From positions 1 through 64,000 of the forward strand of contig NKIW01000001.1 of the NCBI GenBank assembly GCA_002256205.1: a stretch of 64,000 bases of DNA. Reading direction: 5' to 3'. The stretch comes from Rhizobiales bacterium PAR1. GTDB taxonomy: Bacteria; Pseudomonadota; Alphaproteobacteria; Rhizobiales; Beijerinckiaceae. How positions within the stretch are numbered: position 1 is the stretch's first letter; every line of letters begins with the position of its first letter. This document shows, piece after piece, positions 36,987 to 44,867 of the stretch. The notes under the pieces were generated by a model that made no database searches, had not been told where the DNA came from, and saw only the letters and a program-made list of their open reading frames with translations. The translations under genes and the position numbers were made by a program.

Positions 36987-37483
36987 GGCTTCAGCCCCCG
37001 TTTGCCGACGATCCGACCGGGGTTGCCCCCGTAAATCGCGTATTCCGGCACTTCACCGCGCACCAGCGAACCCGCTGCAATCACAGCGCCCTTGCGGATC
37101 ATCGCGCCATCGAGCAGCACGACATTGGCGCCGATCCAAACGTCATCTTCGATCAGGATACCGCCGCGCGAAGGCTGAAAGCCTTGGCTTCGGATCGGCT
37201 TGTCCGGGTCCGAAAACGCGTGGTTTGTCGCGGCAAAGGTGCAATTCGCCGCCACCAGCACATCATTACCGATGGTGACGCCATGGCCAGAGTAGATCAC
37301 GCAACCCGAATTGATGTAGCTGTTCGCGCCGATCACCACATCGCCCGAACCGCCCGCGAACTTGATCTTGACGAAGGCATCGATCATCGCGCCAGCACCG
37401 ATGACGATCTTAGAACCGCGCATTGAGGTTTCAAGATCGGCGAGGGGAGATATCCGCGCGCTGGGGTCGAAAACGTGCATCAT
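36983..37483 (-). CDS. Hexapeptide-repeat acetyltransferase
   Basis: The 166-residue protein has left-handed beta-helix repeats (SKIVIGAGAMIDAFVKIKF, GDVVIGANSYINSGC, GILIEDDVWIGANVVLLDG, KGAVIAAGSLV) and the closing YAIYGGNPGRIVGKR. The likely active-site histidine is in AATNHAFSD. Such enzymes O- or N-acetylate sugars in surface polysaccharides. No amino-sugar gene is present, so O-acetylation fits better. The start at 37483 overlaps the rfbC stop as ATGA. Confidence 0.88.
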   Translation of the reverse strand: MMHVFDPSARISPLADLETSMRGSKIVIGAGAMIDAFVKIKFAGGSGDVVIGANSYINSGCVIYSGHGVTIGNDVLVAANCTFAATNHAFSDPDKPIRSQGFQPSRGGILIEDDVWIGANVVLLDGAMIRKGAVIAAGSLVRGEVPEYAIYGGNPGRIVGKRGLKP

Positions 37484-38013
37484 CCACCCCCGATCAGCGG
37501 CCATGATGCGTCCGCTTCGTTGATCAGGATAGGTTGGGCAGGCCAATGGATCGCCAGCATCGGATCATCCCAGCGCAAGCCGCGCGCATGGCCCGGCGTA
37601 TAGGGACGACCCATCTGGTAGAGCATATCCGTTTTAGCTTCGAGCGTCAGAAATCCGTGCGCAAAGCCCTCGGGAATGAAGAGGCCATCGCCCTTTTCTG
37701 CATCGAGTTCGAGCGTGATGTGCTGATAGCGCGTGGCGCTGCCCTCGCGGATATCCACCACGACCTCGAACACGCGCCCTTGCGTGATCCGGATGAACTT
37801 TGCCTCAGCATGCGGCGCATCCTGCCAGTGCAGCCCGCGCAGCGTGTGCATCGCCGGATTGCGCGAAAGGTTGATTTGCGTCGAGGAAAAGGCGATCCCG
37901 GCGCCTGCGAATTCCTCCGGGCAATAGAGCCGCGAAAACGCGCCGCGCGCATCCCGGTTCGGCGTCTGGACGACGCGGATCACACCGGGGAGGGCGGTTG
38001 ACTCGAAAATCAC
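37480..38013 (-). CDS. rfbC: RmlC/RfbC-like nucleotide-sugar 3,5-epimerase
   Basis: The 177-residue cupin is related to dTDP-4-dehydrorhamnose 3,5-epimerase. The catalytic histidine is H62 in HTLRGLHWQ, with R59 and K72 (KFIRITQG) in place; the C-terminal YTPGHARGLRWDDP region has Ala where family members usually have Glu. Beside CDP-glucose genes and without rmlA/B/D, it most likely epimerises a CDP-4-keto-6-deoxy sugar rather than a dTDP sugar (inference). Both ends overlap neighbours by 4 bases. Confidence 0.88.
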   Translation of the reverse strand: MIFESTALPGVIRVVQTPNRDARGAFSRLYCPEEFAGAGIAFSSTQINLSRNPAMHTLRGLHWQDAPHAEAKFIRITQGRVFEVVVDIREGSATRYQHITLELDAEKGDGLFIPEGFAHGFLTLEAKTDMLYQMGRPYTPGHARGLRWDDPMLAIHWPAQPILINEADASWPLIGGG

Positions 38014-39272
38014 GGAAGCACGCGCGTTTCAGGAATGGCAATGACGAAACGCCCGCCATTCTCGCGGATCGCCGCCATGCTGCTCGTGACTTCCGCCGCG
38101 ATGTTCCACGGCAGAATGACCACATAATCCGGCTTCGCAGCAATCAGCGCCTCCGGCGAGACGATCAGAATATGCGTGCCCGGTGCGAGCTTGCCTTGCT
38201 TGGCATGGCTCGCATCGGCAATCATCGTCAGCGCATCAGCGCCGAGGCCGCAATAGTTGAGGAAGGTGTTGCCCTTCGCCGCAGCGCCATAACCCGCAAC
38301 GGATTTACCCTCGGCCTTCGCCTTGGCGAGAAACGCGAGGAACGAGGTGCGTGCATGTTCTGCCTTCGTCGAGAACCCGCGATAGGCCGCGCTTTCCGCG
38401 TCATCCAGCCCCAGCGCGTGCTCGGCAGCAAGCGTCGTCGCCACCACGGGCGTTGTGACGTGAGAAGCCCCGGCGCGGCAGGCGAACACCCGCAGCGAGC
38501 CGCCATGCGTCGGGAGCTGCTCGATATCGAACACACGCAAACCGCAGGCTTCAAAGATGCCCTTCACCGCGTGGAGCGAGAGGTAGCTATAATGCTCGTG
38601 ATAGATGGTATCGAACTGCACCTTCTCGATCATGTTGAGAAGATGCGGAAATTCGAAGGTCGCGACACCCTCCGTCTTCAGCAGCCGGGTGAAACCGGTC
38701 CCGAAATCGCGGATATCCGGTACATGCGCGAGCACATTGTTGGCTGCAATGAGATCCGCTGATTTCCCTCGCGAAACCAGCCGTTCCGCTGTTGCCGTGC
38801 CAAAGAAATCGACCTCGGTCGCAATGCCTTTGGCGATGGCCGCTTCGGCGGTATTCTGCGTTGGTTCGATGCCAAGCACAGGGATCCCGACGGCGTGAAA
38901 ATGCTGAAGAAGGTAGCCATCGTTCGAGGCAACTTCCGCTACCAACGACATCTTGCCGAGCCCAAAACGCGCGATCATCGCCTCGGCATATCGCTTGGCA
39001 TGTGCAACCCAGCTCGTCGAGTAGGACGAGAAATAGGCGTAATCGGCGGTGAAAATAGCATCCGCCGGCACGGAATGATCCGCCTGAACGAGAAGACATT
39101 CCGGGCAGATGCTGACGACCAGTGGAAAACGCCGCTCCGACGCTTCCTCACCCGGCGCGAGATTGTTGTTGGCGAGCGGCTGCTGGCCAAGATCGATCAT
39201 CGGCAAGCCAAGCGGCGTTGCGCAAAAACGGCAGCAGGGGCGGGCGGCAGAAGTACCGGTGGCAAGCGTCAT
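38010..39272 (-). CDS. Sugar C-methyltransferase (TylC3-type, zinc-binding N-terminus)
   Basis: The 420-residue protein has three parts: an N-terminal zinc-binding domain with C14/C17 (CRFC) and C56/C59 (CPEC), a central SAM-binding domain (VAEVASNDGYLLQHF near residue 113), and a C-terminal domain with GYGAAAKGNTFLNYCG. This order is that of NDP-4-keto-6-deoxyhexose C-3 methyltransferases (TylC3, TcaB9, virenose pathway). It should install a methyl branch on the keto sugar made by RfbG. Start and stop overlap rfbG and rfbC by 4 bases each. Confidence 0.92.
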   Translation of the reverse strand: MTLATGTSAARPCCRFCATPLGLPMIDLGQQPLANNNLAPGEEASERRFPLVVSICPECLLVQADHSVPADAIFTADYAYFSSYSTSWVAHAKRYAEAMIARFGLGKMSLVAEVASNDGYLLQHFHAVGIPVLGIEPTQNTAEAAIAKGIATEVDFFGTATAERLVSRGKSADLIAANNVLAHVPDIRDFGTGFTRLLKTEGVATFEFPHLLNMIEKVQFDTIYHEHYSYLSLHAVKGIFEACGLRVFDIEQLPTHGGSLRVFACRAGASHVTTPVVATTLAAEHALGLDDAESAAYRGFSTKAEHARTSFLAFLAKAKAEGKSVAGYGAAAKGNTFLNYCGLGADALTMIADASHAKQGKLAPGTHILIVSPEALIAAKPDYVVILPWNIAAEVTSSMAAIRENGGRFVIAIPETRVLP

Positions 39273-40387
39273 CTGGAAATTCCGGAATTCAGGGTCTGAT
39301 AGGCCGCAATCTGCTGCATCGTAAGCTCGCGCGCAGGTTTACCCGCAGCGCGTCCGGCATACCACGCGGCAGTCCAATCGAGCGCGAGCCGCCCGGCGAG
39401 GCGATCACCGATGCCCAGCAGACGAGCGCGGGCGGGATCGAGGGAGAGGAGTTTCATTTCACGCGGAGCGGTAGACGCCGCCGGATCAAGCTTCCAGCTC
39501 TCGGCAGCCCCCAGCGCCGGAAGCAGGACATCCGCGATCTCGGCCACGGTGATCGGCACGCCGGGGTCCGGCCCGATATTGAGCGCAAGCGGCACATTGC
39601 CTGCCGCGAGCCGCTCGGCATAGACAAGATAGCCGCAGAGGCAATCGAGCACATGCTGCCATGGGCGCGTTGCATCCGGGCTGCGCAGCACGAGCGCTTC
39701 GCCGCGTTCCGCCGCGCGGACGATATCCGGCACGATGCGATCTTCGGAGTAATCGCCGCCACCGATGACATTGCCGCCGCGCGCCGTTGCCAGCCTAACC
39801 GGTCCGGTCGTCGGAAACCGCGCCGCACGCCAGGCGCCGACGACCTGTTCCGCTGCCGCCTTGGAGGCCGAATAAGGATCATGCCCCCCGAGAGCATCCT
39901 CCTCCCGGAAGGCGCGGCCCGTATCGTCGTTGGCGTAGACCTTGTCTGAGGTGATGACGAGAATCGCCTGTGCCGACGCCGCCTCGGCCAGCGCTTCAAG
40001 AAGGTTCGCCGTACCGCCGACATTGGTGGCAAAGGTGCCATGCGGATCGCGGTAGGACCGTCGCACCAGCGCCTGCGCGCCAAGGTGCAGCACGACCTCG
40101 GGCTGCGTCTCTGCAACGATACGCCGGACAGCCTCAAGGTCGCGCAGATCTGCGACGTGATGGCAGCAGAGCGAGGCGACATCGGTAGCTTCGAAATGAT
40201 TGGGATGGGTCTCCGGCGCGAGCGCAAGACCCGTGACCTTTGCGCCCATATCGGCAAGCCACAGCGCGAGCCAGCTTCCCTTGAAACCAGTATGACCCGT
40301 GAGCAAAACACGCTTGCCAGCCCAGAAAGCGGGATCGGGCAAGGAAACCTGCGGGAGGGCGGCCTTCGAAGGCGCGGGCAGGCTCAC
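39269..40387 (-). CDS. rfbG: CDP-glucose 4,6-dehydratase
   Basis: RfbG converts CDP-glucose to CDP-4-keto-6-deoxyglucose. This 372-residue SDR-family enzyme has TGHTGFKGSWLALWL at the N-terminal nucleotide site (the family's distinctive GHTGFKG), VITSDKVYAN, and YSASKAAAE with the catalytic Tyr/Lys. I prefer the GTG at 40387: its GTGA overlaps the rfbF stop and GGAAGG lies 7 bases upstream. A GTG five codons earlier is in frame but has no site. Confidence 0.94.
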   Translation of the reverse strand: MSLPAPSKAALPQVSLPDPAFWAGKRVLLTGHTGFKGSWLALWLADMGAKVTGLALAPETHPNHFEATDVASLCCHHVADLRDLEAVRRIVAETQPEVVLHLGAQALVRRSYRDPHGTFATNVGGTANLLEALAEAASAQAILVITSDKVYANDDTGRAFREEDALGGHDPYSASKAAAEQVVGAWRAARFPTTGPVRLATARGGNVIGGGDYSEDRIVPDIVRAAERGEALVLRSPDATRPWQHVLDCLCGYLVYAERLAAGNVPLALNIGPDPGVPITVAEIADVLLPALGAAESWKLDPAASTAPREMKLLSLDPARARLLGIGDRLAGRLALDWTAAWYAGRAAGKPARELTMQQIAAYQTLNSGISR

Positions 40388-41157
40388 GCCCAGACCTTCC
40401 ACGGCGCTTTTCCGTTATCCCAAAGCGATTCCAACAGGTTTTTCTCTCGCAGCGTATCCATCGGCTGCCAGAACCCGCGATGGAACCACGCCTGCAACTC
40501 GCCATCTTCCGCGAGGCTTTCGACGGGCTTGGCTTCCCAACTCGTGGCATCCCCCTCGATCCGGTCGATCACCGAGGGCTCAAGCACGAAAAACCCGCCG
40601 TTGATCCACGCGTTGTCGCCCGGCGGTTTCTCGATGAAGCGCTGAACCGTTTCACCCTCCAGCTGAAGCGCGCCATAGCGTCCCGGCGGGATCACGGCGG
40701 CAAGCGTCGCCTGCTTGCCATGCGCCTTGTGAAACGCCACCTCGGATTTGATGTCGATATCGGAAACGCCGTCGCCATAGGTGAGGCAGAAGGTCTCGCC
40801 GGGGGTGAGGTGATGCGCCACGCGCTTGAGGCGCCCGCCGGTCATTGTGGCTTCGCCAGTATCCACGATGGTCACACGCCACGGCTCGGCCTTGGACTGG
40901 TGATAGGTCACCGAATTGGTGCGGTGATCGACTGTCAGATCGGAGTTGTGCATGAAGTAATTGACGAAATACTCCTTGATCATATGCCCCTTGTAACCGG
41001 CGCAGATGATGAAGTCGTCGATGCCGTGAAAGGCATACATCCGCATGATGTGCCAGAGAATCGGCTTGCCACCGATCTCGATCATCGGCTTCGGACGCAG
41101 GGTTGTTTCTTCGGAAATTCGCGTGCCGAGACCACCCGCAAGAAGAACTGCCTTCAT
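40384..41157 (-). CDS. rfbF: Glucose-1-phosphate cytidylyltransferase
   Basis: RfbF makes CDP-glucose from glucose-1-phosphate and CTP, the committed step of CDP-deoxysugar synthesis. The 257-residue protein has the nucleotidyltransferase signature AGGLGTRISEETTLRPKPM at the N-terminus and family-specific ICAGYKGHMIKEYF, LTYGDGVSDIDI and FRRGF-like HRGFWQPMDT. It is the first gene of a seven-gene minus-strand operon; the 120 bases upstream presumably hold the promoter, but no convincing box stood out. Confidence 0.95.
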   Translation of the reverse strand: MKAVLLAGGLGTRISEETTLRPKPMIEIGGKPILWHIMRMYAFHGIDDFIICAGYKGHMIKEYFVNYFMHNSDLTVDHRTNSVTYHQSKAEPWRVTIVDTGEATMTGGRLKRVAHHLTPGETFCLTYGDGVSDIDIKSEVAFHKAHGKQATLAAVIPPGRYGALQLEGETVQRFIEKPPGDNAWINGGFFVLEPSVIDRIEGDATSWEAKPVESLAEDGELQAWFHRGFWQPMDTLREKNLLESLWDNGKAPWKVWA

Positions 41158-41277
41158 GTCATTATGTCCGACTTTTCAGGCACTCGAATCGCCTGCCGAA
41201 TCCACATCGAAAGATGGATTTTGTTAGGCCGAATGTGCTGAAAATTCAACCGAACAGCCCGGATAGGGGACCAAGAC

Positions 41278-42000
41278 TTACTCACGGCGGAGCAGGCTGC
41301 GTTCGAGAAAATCCCAGAACGGGCGATGCCGGAAGTCTTGCGTCAGCACCGCAGGATCATAGTCCTTTGCCACCCAATCGAGAAACGGGACTGTCTCATC
41401 GGGGTGCGCGGCGAGATAGGCCTCGAACAGGGCATCGAGAATGCCGGTCCGGGACGCGGAAAAATGCAGAAACCGCGCTGAAAGCTGCTTTCGCGCTTCA
41501 CGGACGGAAACGCCTTCAACAACAAGAAGATAAAGTGCCGACAAAAGCCCCGCGCGATCCGCGCCGGACTTGCAGTGCAGCAGCACGGGCTGCGCGATCT
41601 TCGCAAAAAATGCCGAGGCACCGAGCAGCGCCTCGCGGCTCGGTGCCTCGCGGGAGAACAGCGGAAAGGTCTCATAGGCGAGGCCGTACCGCTGGCAGGC
41701 CTCCGCAACAAGCGCATGCCCACCGTGGCGCGGATCGTGCCGCGCCGTGACGATGGTGCGAAGGCCATGGCGAGCCGCCCAGGCAATATCGCCGGGGTAG
41801 GGCTGGTTCATCCGCCAGGCACGAGGAGCAATCTGCGCACGATTCTTCCAGAAGAACCGCAAAACGCCGAAATCAACGAAGAGGAAGTCAAACCACGCCG
41901 CGCGTCGCCCCGCCGCATCACGGATCGGCTCACGAAACCGCGCCCGGTCCGGAAACAGCCGCCGGGCGATCCCGGTCCTGAGGCGCTTGAACGGCGCCAA
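41278..42000 (-). CDS. Tyrosine/dual-specificity phosphatase-like protein
   Basis: The 240-residue protein carries the cysteine-phosphatase P-loop HCX5R as H142-C143-KSGAD-R149 (LLHCKSGADRAGLLSALY), matching bacterial DSP/PTP-like proteins. A candidate general-acid aspartate lies in a preceding loop. The start is a TTG at 42000, with AAGG and GAGG nearby, 3 bases after the PhnA-like stop; no ATG or GTG suits. It lies upstream of, and co-oriented with, the CDP-sugar operon, where protein phosphatases sometimes control polysaccharide export, but no tyrosine-kinase partner is present. Confidence 0.8.
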   Translation of the reverse strand: MAPFKRLRTGIARRLFPDRARFREPIRDAAGRRAAWFDFLFVDFGVLRFFWKNRAQIAPRAWRMNQPYPGDIAWAARHGLRTIVTARHDPRHGGHALVAEACQRYGLAYETFPLFSREAPSREALLGASAFFAKIAQPVLLHCKSGADRAGLLSALYLLVVEGVSVREARKQLSARFLHFSASRTGILDALFEAYLAAHPDETVPFLDWVAKDYDPAVLTQDFRHRPFWDFLERSLLRRE

Positions 42001-42003
42001 ACC

Positions 42004-42225
42004 TCAGACCTTCTTGAGAAATTCGGTGCGCAGCACGAGCCCCTTGATCTTCTCGACCCGGCACTCGATGAGATCGGGATCATCGGTCAGATGGATGCCC
42101 TTGATGAGCGTACCGCGTTTGACGGTTGAGGAGGTACCCTTAACCTTCAGATCCTTGATGACCTGAACCGAATCGCCCTCATTGAGGACGGTGCCGTTGC
42201 TGTCGCGCACGACGATATCCGACAT
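42004..42225 (-). CDS. PhnA/YjdM C-terminal-domain protein lacking the zinc ribbon
   Basis: The 73-residue protein matches the C-terminal beta domain of PhnA/YjdM (VVRDSNGTVLNEGDSVQVIKDLKVKG..., ending LRTEFLKKV). The N-terminal zinc-ribbon present in the full-length E. coli protein is missing. YjdM is not a phosphonoacetate hydrolase despite its name, and its function is unclear. The start at 42225 has GGAGA 7 bases upstream. Downstream, the phosphatase gene begins 3 bases after the stop. Confidence 0.85.
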   Translation of the reverse strand: MSDIVVRDSNGTVLNEGDSVQVIKDLKVKGTSSTVKRGTLIKGIHLTDDPDLIECRVEKIKGLVLRTEFLKKV

Positions 42226-42502
42226 TTTCTGATCTCCAAGATGAAAAGAGTTCCGCGCAAAGGCCGCGACCGCTTCGCGCTTAGCGCCAAAGCGGCACAA
42301 AAGAAAGTCATCTGGGCCAAAAGTCATGCACAAGACGAGGGGCCGTACGCCGAGCTATTCACGGCAGGAAGATGCGGTCTTCCACATGCGCAGTCCTGAG
42401 GTATCGTCACCGGGCGCCCTTTCGTGTAACCGAAGGGGAGAAACTGGCTGATCAGGCCTAAAACGAAAACACCAAGAACGAAAACGAGCCAAGGGGGAAA
42501 CG

Positions 42503-44791
42503 ATGCCGGTTGAAATGTCGAAGGATCTCCGTTCGGGCGCGCTGGTTTATCATCGGCTGCCGAAACCCGGAAAGCTGGAGATTGTCGCCACCAAGCCGCT
42601 CGGCAACCAGCGCGATTTGGCGCTCGCCTATTCTCCCGGCGTCGCTGCTGCCTGTGAGGCGATTGCTGACAACCCCGCTGAAGCGGCGAACCTCACGATC
42701 CGCCAGAACCTCGTCGCGGTGCTCACCAACGGCACTGCCGTGCTCGGCCTCGGCGATATCGGCCCGCTGGCCTCCAAGCCTGTGATGGAAGGCAAGGCGG
42801 TTCTCTTCAAGAAATTCGCCGGGATCGATGTCTTCGATATCGAGGTCAACGAGAAGCGCGTCGGAAAGCTCGTGGATATCATCTGCGCGCTGGAGCCGAC
42901 CTTTGGCGGCATCAACCTTGAGGATATCAAGTCGCCGGAGTGTTTCGAGGTCGAGGCGCAGTGCCGCGAGCGCATGTCGATTCCGGTGTTCCATGACGAT
43001 CAGCACGGAACAGCGATCATCGTTGCGGCTGCGATCCTTAATGCGATGCAGCTCGCCGGCAAGCCGCTCGACCGGGTGAAGCTGGTAACATCCGGCGCGG
43101 GTGCGGCGGCGCTTGCCTGTCTCAACCTGCTGGTCAGCCTCGGCGTCTCCCGCGAGAACATCTGGGTCACGGATATCGACGGTGTGGTCTACAAGGGCCG
43201 CCCCGTACCGATTGATCGTTGGAAGGCGGTCTACGAGCAGGAGACGGACAAGCGGACGCTGGCAGAGGTTATCGAGGGAGCCGATATCTTCCTCGGCCTG
43301 TCGGCGGCAGGGGTGCTCAAGCCGGAACTGCTCAAGAAAATGGCGGATAAGCCGCTGGTGATGGCCCTGGCCAACCCCAACCCCGAGATCATGCCGGAAC
43401 TCGCACTTGAGGCGCGGCCGGACGCCATGATCTGCACCGGACGCTCAGATTACCCCAATCAGGTCAACAACGTCCTGTGCTTTCCCTATATCTTCCGCGG
43501 CGCGCTTGATGTCGGCGCGACCACGATCAACGAGGAAATGAAACACGCTGCGGTCCGCGCCATTGCGGAACTCGCGCGGGAAGCCTCTTCGGACGTCGTG
43601 GCGCAGGCTTATGGCGGCGCATCGCGCAATTTCGGCGCGGAATCGCTGATCCCGAGCCCGTTCGACCCGCGTCTCATCCTCCGCATCGCGCCAGCGGTGG
43701 CGAAAGCGGCGATGGACAGCGGCGTGGCGCGCGCGCCGATCGAGGATTTCTCGCATTATCTCGAGCGGCTCGATCGCTTCGTGTTCCGCTCCGGCTTCAT
43801 CATGCGGCCGATCTTCCGCGATGCGCGCGAAGACCCCAAACGCGTTATCTACGCCGAGGGCGAGGATGAGCGCGCGCTCCGCGCCGCGCAAACCGTCGTG
43901 GAAGATGGCATCGCGATCCCGATTCTGGTCGGGCGTCCGCAGGTCATCGAGCAACGCATCAAGCGCTTCGGCCTCTCGCTGAAGCTCGGCAAGGATGTCA
44001 GCCTCATCAACCCCGAGGATGATCCGCGTTACCGCGATTACGTCCAGACCTACCTTGATATCGCCGGGCGCAAGGGCATCACGCCGGATGCCGCGCGCAC
44101 GCATGTGCGCACCAACAACTCGATTATCGCCGCGATTGCCGTACGGCGCGGCGATGCCGACGCGATGATCTGTGGGCTGGAGGGGCGCTTCCGTTCACGC
44201 CTCCAGATCATCCGCGATATTATCGGGTTGGCGGATGGCGTCACCGAGCTTGCGGCCATGACGCTGATGATCACCAACAAGGGCGCGTTCTTCCTCGCCG
44301 ACACCCATGTCAACGAGGAGCCGAACCTGCATCAGATCGTCGATATCGCACTCCGGGCCGCCACCGAGGTCAAGCGCTTCGGCATTGCACCGAAAATCGC
44401 GCTGGTCTCGCATTCTGATTTCGGCAGCCACGATTCCATGAGCGCCCGCAAGATGCGTGAAGCGGCGCGGCTCATCGCGCAGCTGGCCCCCGATATCGAG
44501 GTGGATGGCGAAATGCAGGCGGATTCGGCGCTTTCCGATGTGGTTCGGGGCCGCGTGCTGCCGGATTCACGCCTGACCGGTGTTGCGAACATTCTGGTCA
44601 TGCCGGATCTCGATGCCGCGAATATCGCCAACGAACTCACCAAGGTGATCGGTGATGCGCTGCCCGTCGGCCCGATCCTGCTCGGCACGGCATACCCCGC
44701 GCATATCGCGACCTCGACCGTCACGGCGCGCGGCCTCGTCAACATGACCGCGTTGGCGGTGGTGGAAGCGCAGGGGCGTGAGAAGGCTTGA
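42503..44791 (+). CDS. maeB: NADP-dependent malic enzyme with phosphotransacetylase-like domain
   Basis: MaeB decarboxylates malate to pyruvate with NADP, supplying NADPH and acetyl-CoA precursors. The 762-residue protein has the malic N-terminal and NAD-binding domains (about residues 15-425; [36 protein letters not shown]) and a C-terminal phosphate acetyltransferase-like domain (about 430-762) that usually has regulatory function. A ten-base direct repeat lies just upstream. The transcript ends at the shared terminator at 44818. Confidence 0.95.
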   Translation: MPVEMSKDLRSGALVYHRLPKPGKLEIVATKPLGNQRDLALAYSPGVAAACEAIADNPAEAANLTIRQNLVAVLTNGTAVLGLGDIGPLASKPVMEGKAVLFKKFAGIDVFDIEVNEKRVGKLVDIICALEPTFGGINLEDIKSPECFEVEAQCRERMSIPVFHDDQHGTAIIVAAAILNAMQLAGKPLDRVKLVTSGAGAAALACLNLLVSLGVSRENIWVTDIDGVVYKGRPVPIDRWKAVYEQETDKRTLAEVIEGADIFLGLSAAGVLKPELLKKMADKPLVMALANPNPEIMPELALEARPDAMICTGRSDYPNQVNNVLCFPYIFRGALDVGATTINEEMKHAAVRAIAELAREASSDVVAQAYGGASRNFGAESLIPSPFDPRLILRIAPAVAKAAMDSGVARAPIEDFSHYLERLDRFVFRSGFIMRPIFRDAREDPKRVIYAEGEDERALRAAQTVVEDGIAIPILVGRPQVIEQRIKRFGLSLKLGKDVSLINPEDDPRYRDYVQTYLDIAGRKGITPDAARTHVRTNNSIIAAIAVRRGDADAMICGLEGRFRSRLQIIRDIIGLADGVTELAAMTLMITNKGAFFLADTHVNEEPNLHQIVDIALRAATEVKRFGIAPKIALVSHSDFGSHDSMSARKMREAARLIAQLAPDIEVDGEMQADSALSDVVRGRVLPDSRLTGVANILVMPDLDAANIANELTKVIGDALPVGPILLGTAYPAHIATSTVTARGLVNMTALAVVEAQGREKA

Positions 44792-44817
44792 AGCGCTAAA
44801 AAAAGATCTGATTGCAT

Positions 44818-44848
44818 AAAAAAGCCGGGCATTTCGCCCGGCTTTTCG
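44818..44848. terminator. Bidirectional terminator between maeB and the convergent exported-protein gene
   Basis: AAAAGCCGGGC-ATTTC-GCCCGGCTTTT forms a perfect stem with A-rich and T-rich flanks on both sides, so it can end transcription from either direction. Confidence 0.92.
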
Positions 44849-44867
44849 TTTGTGATGTGGACCCGGC

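Noticed and set aside
42241-42399. 53-codon plus-strand ORF upstream of maeB
   Set aside because: It has no ribosome site and no recognisable pattern.
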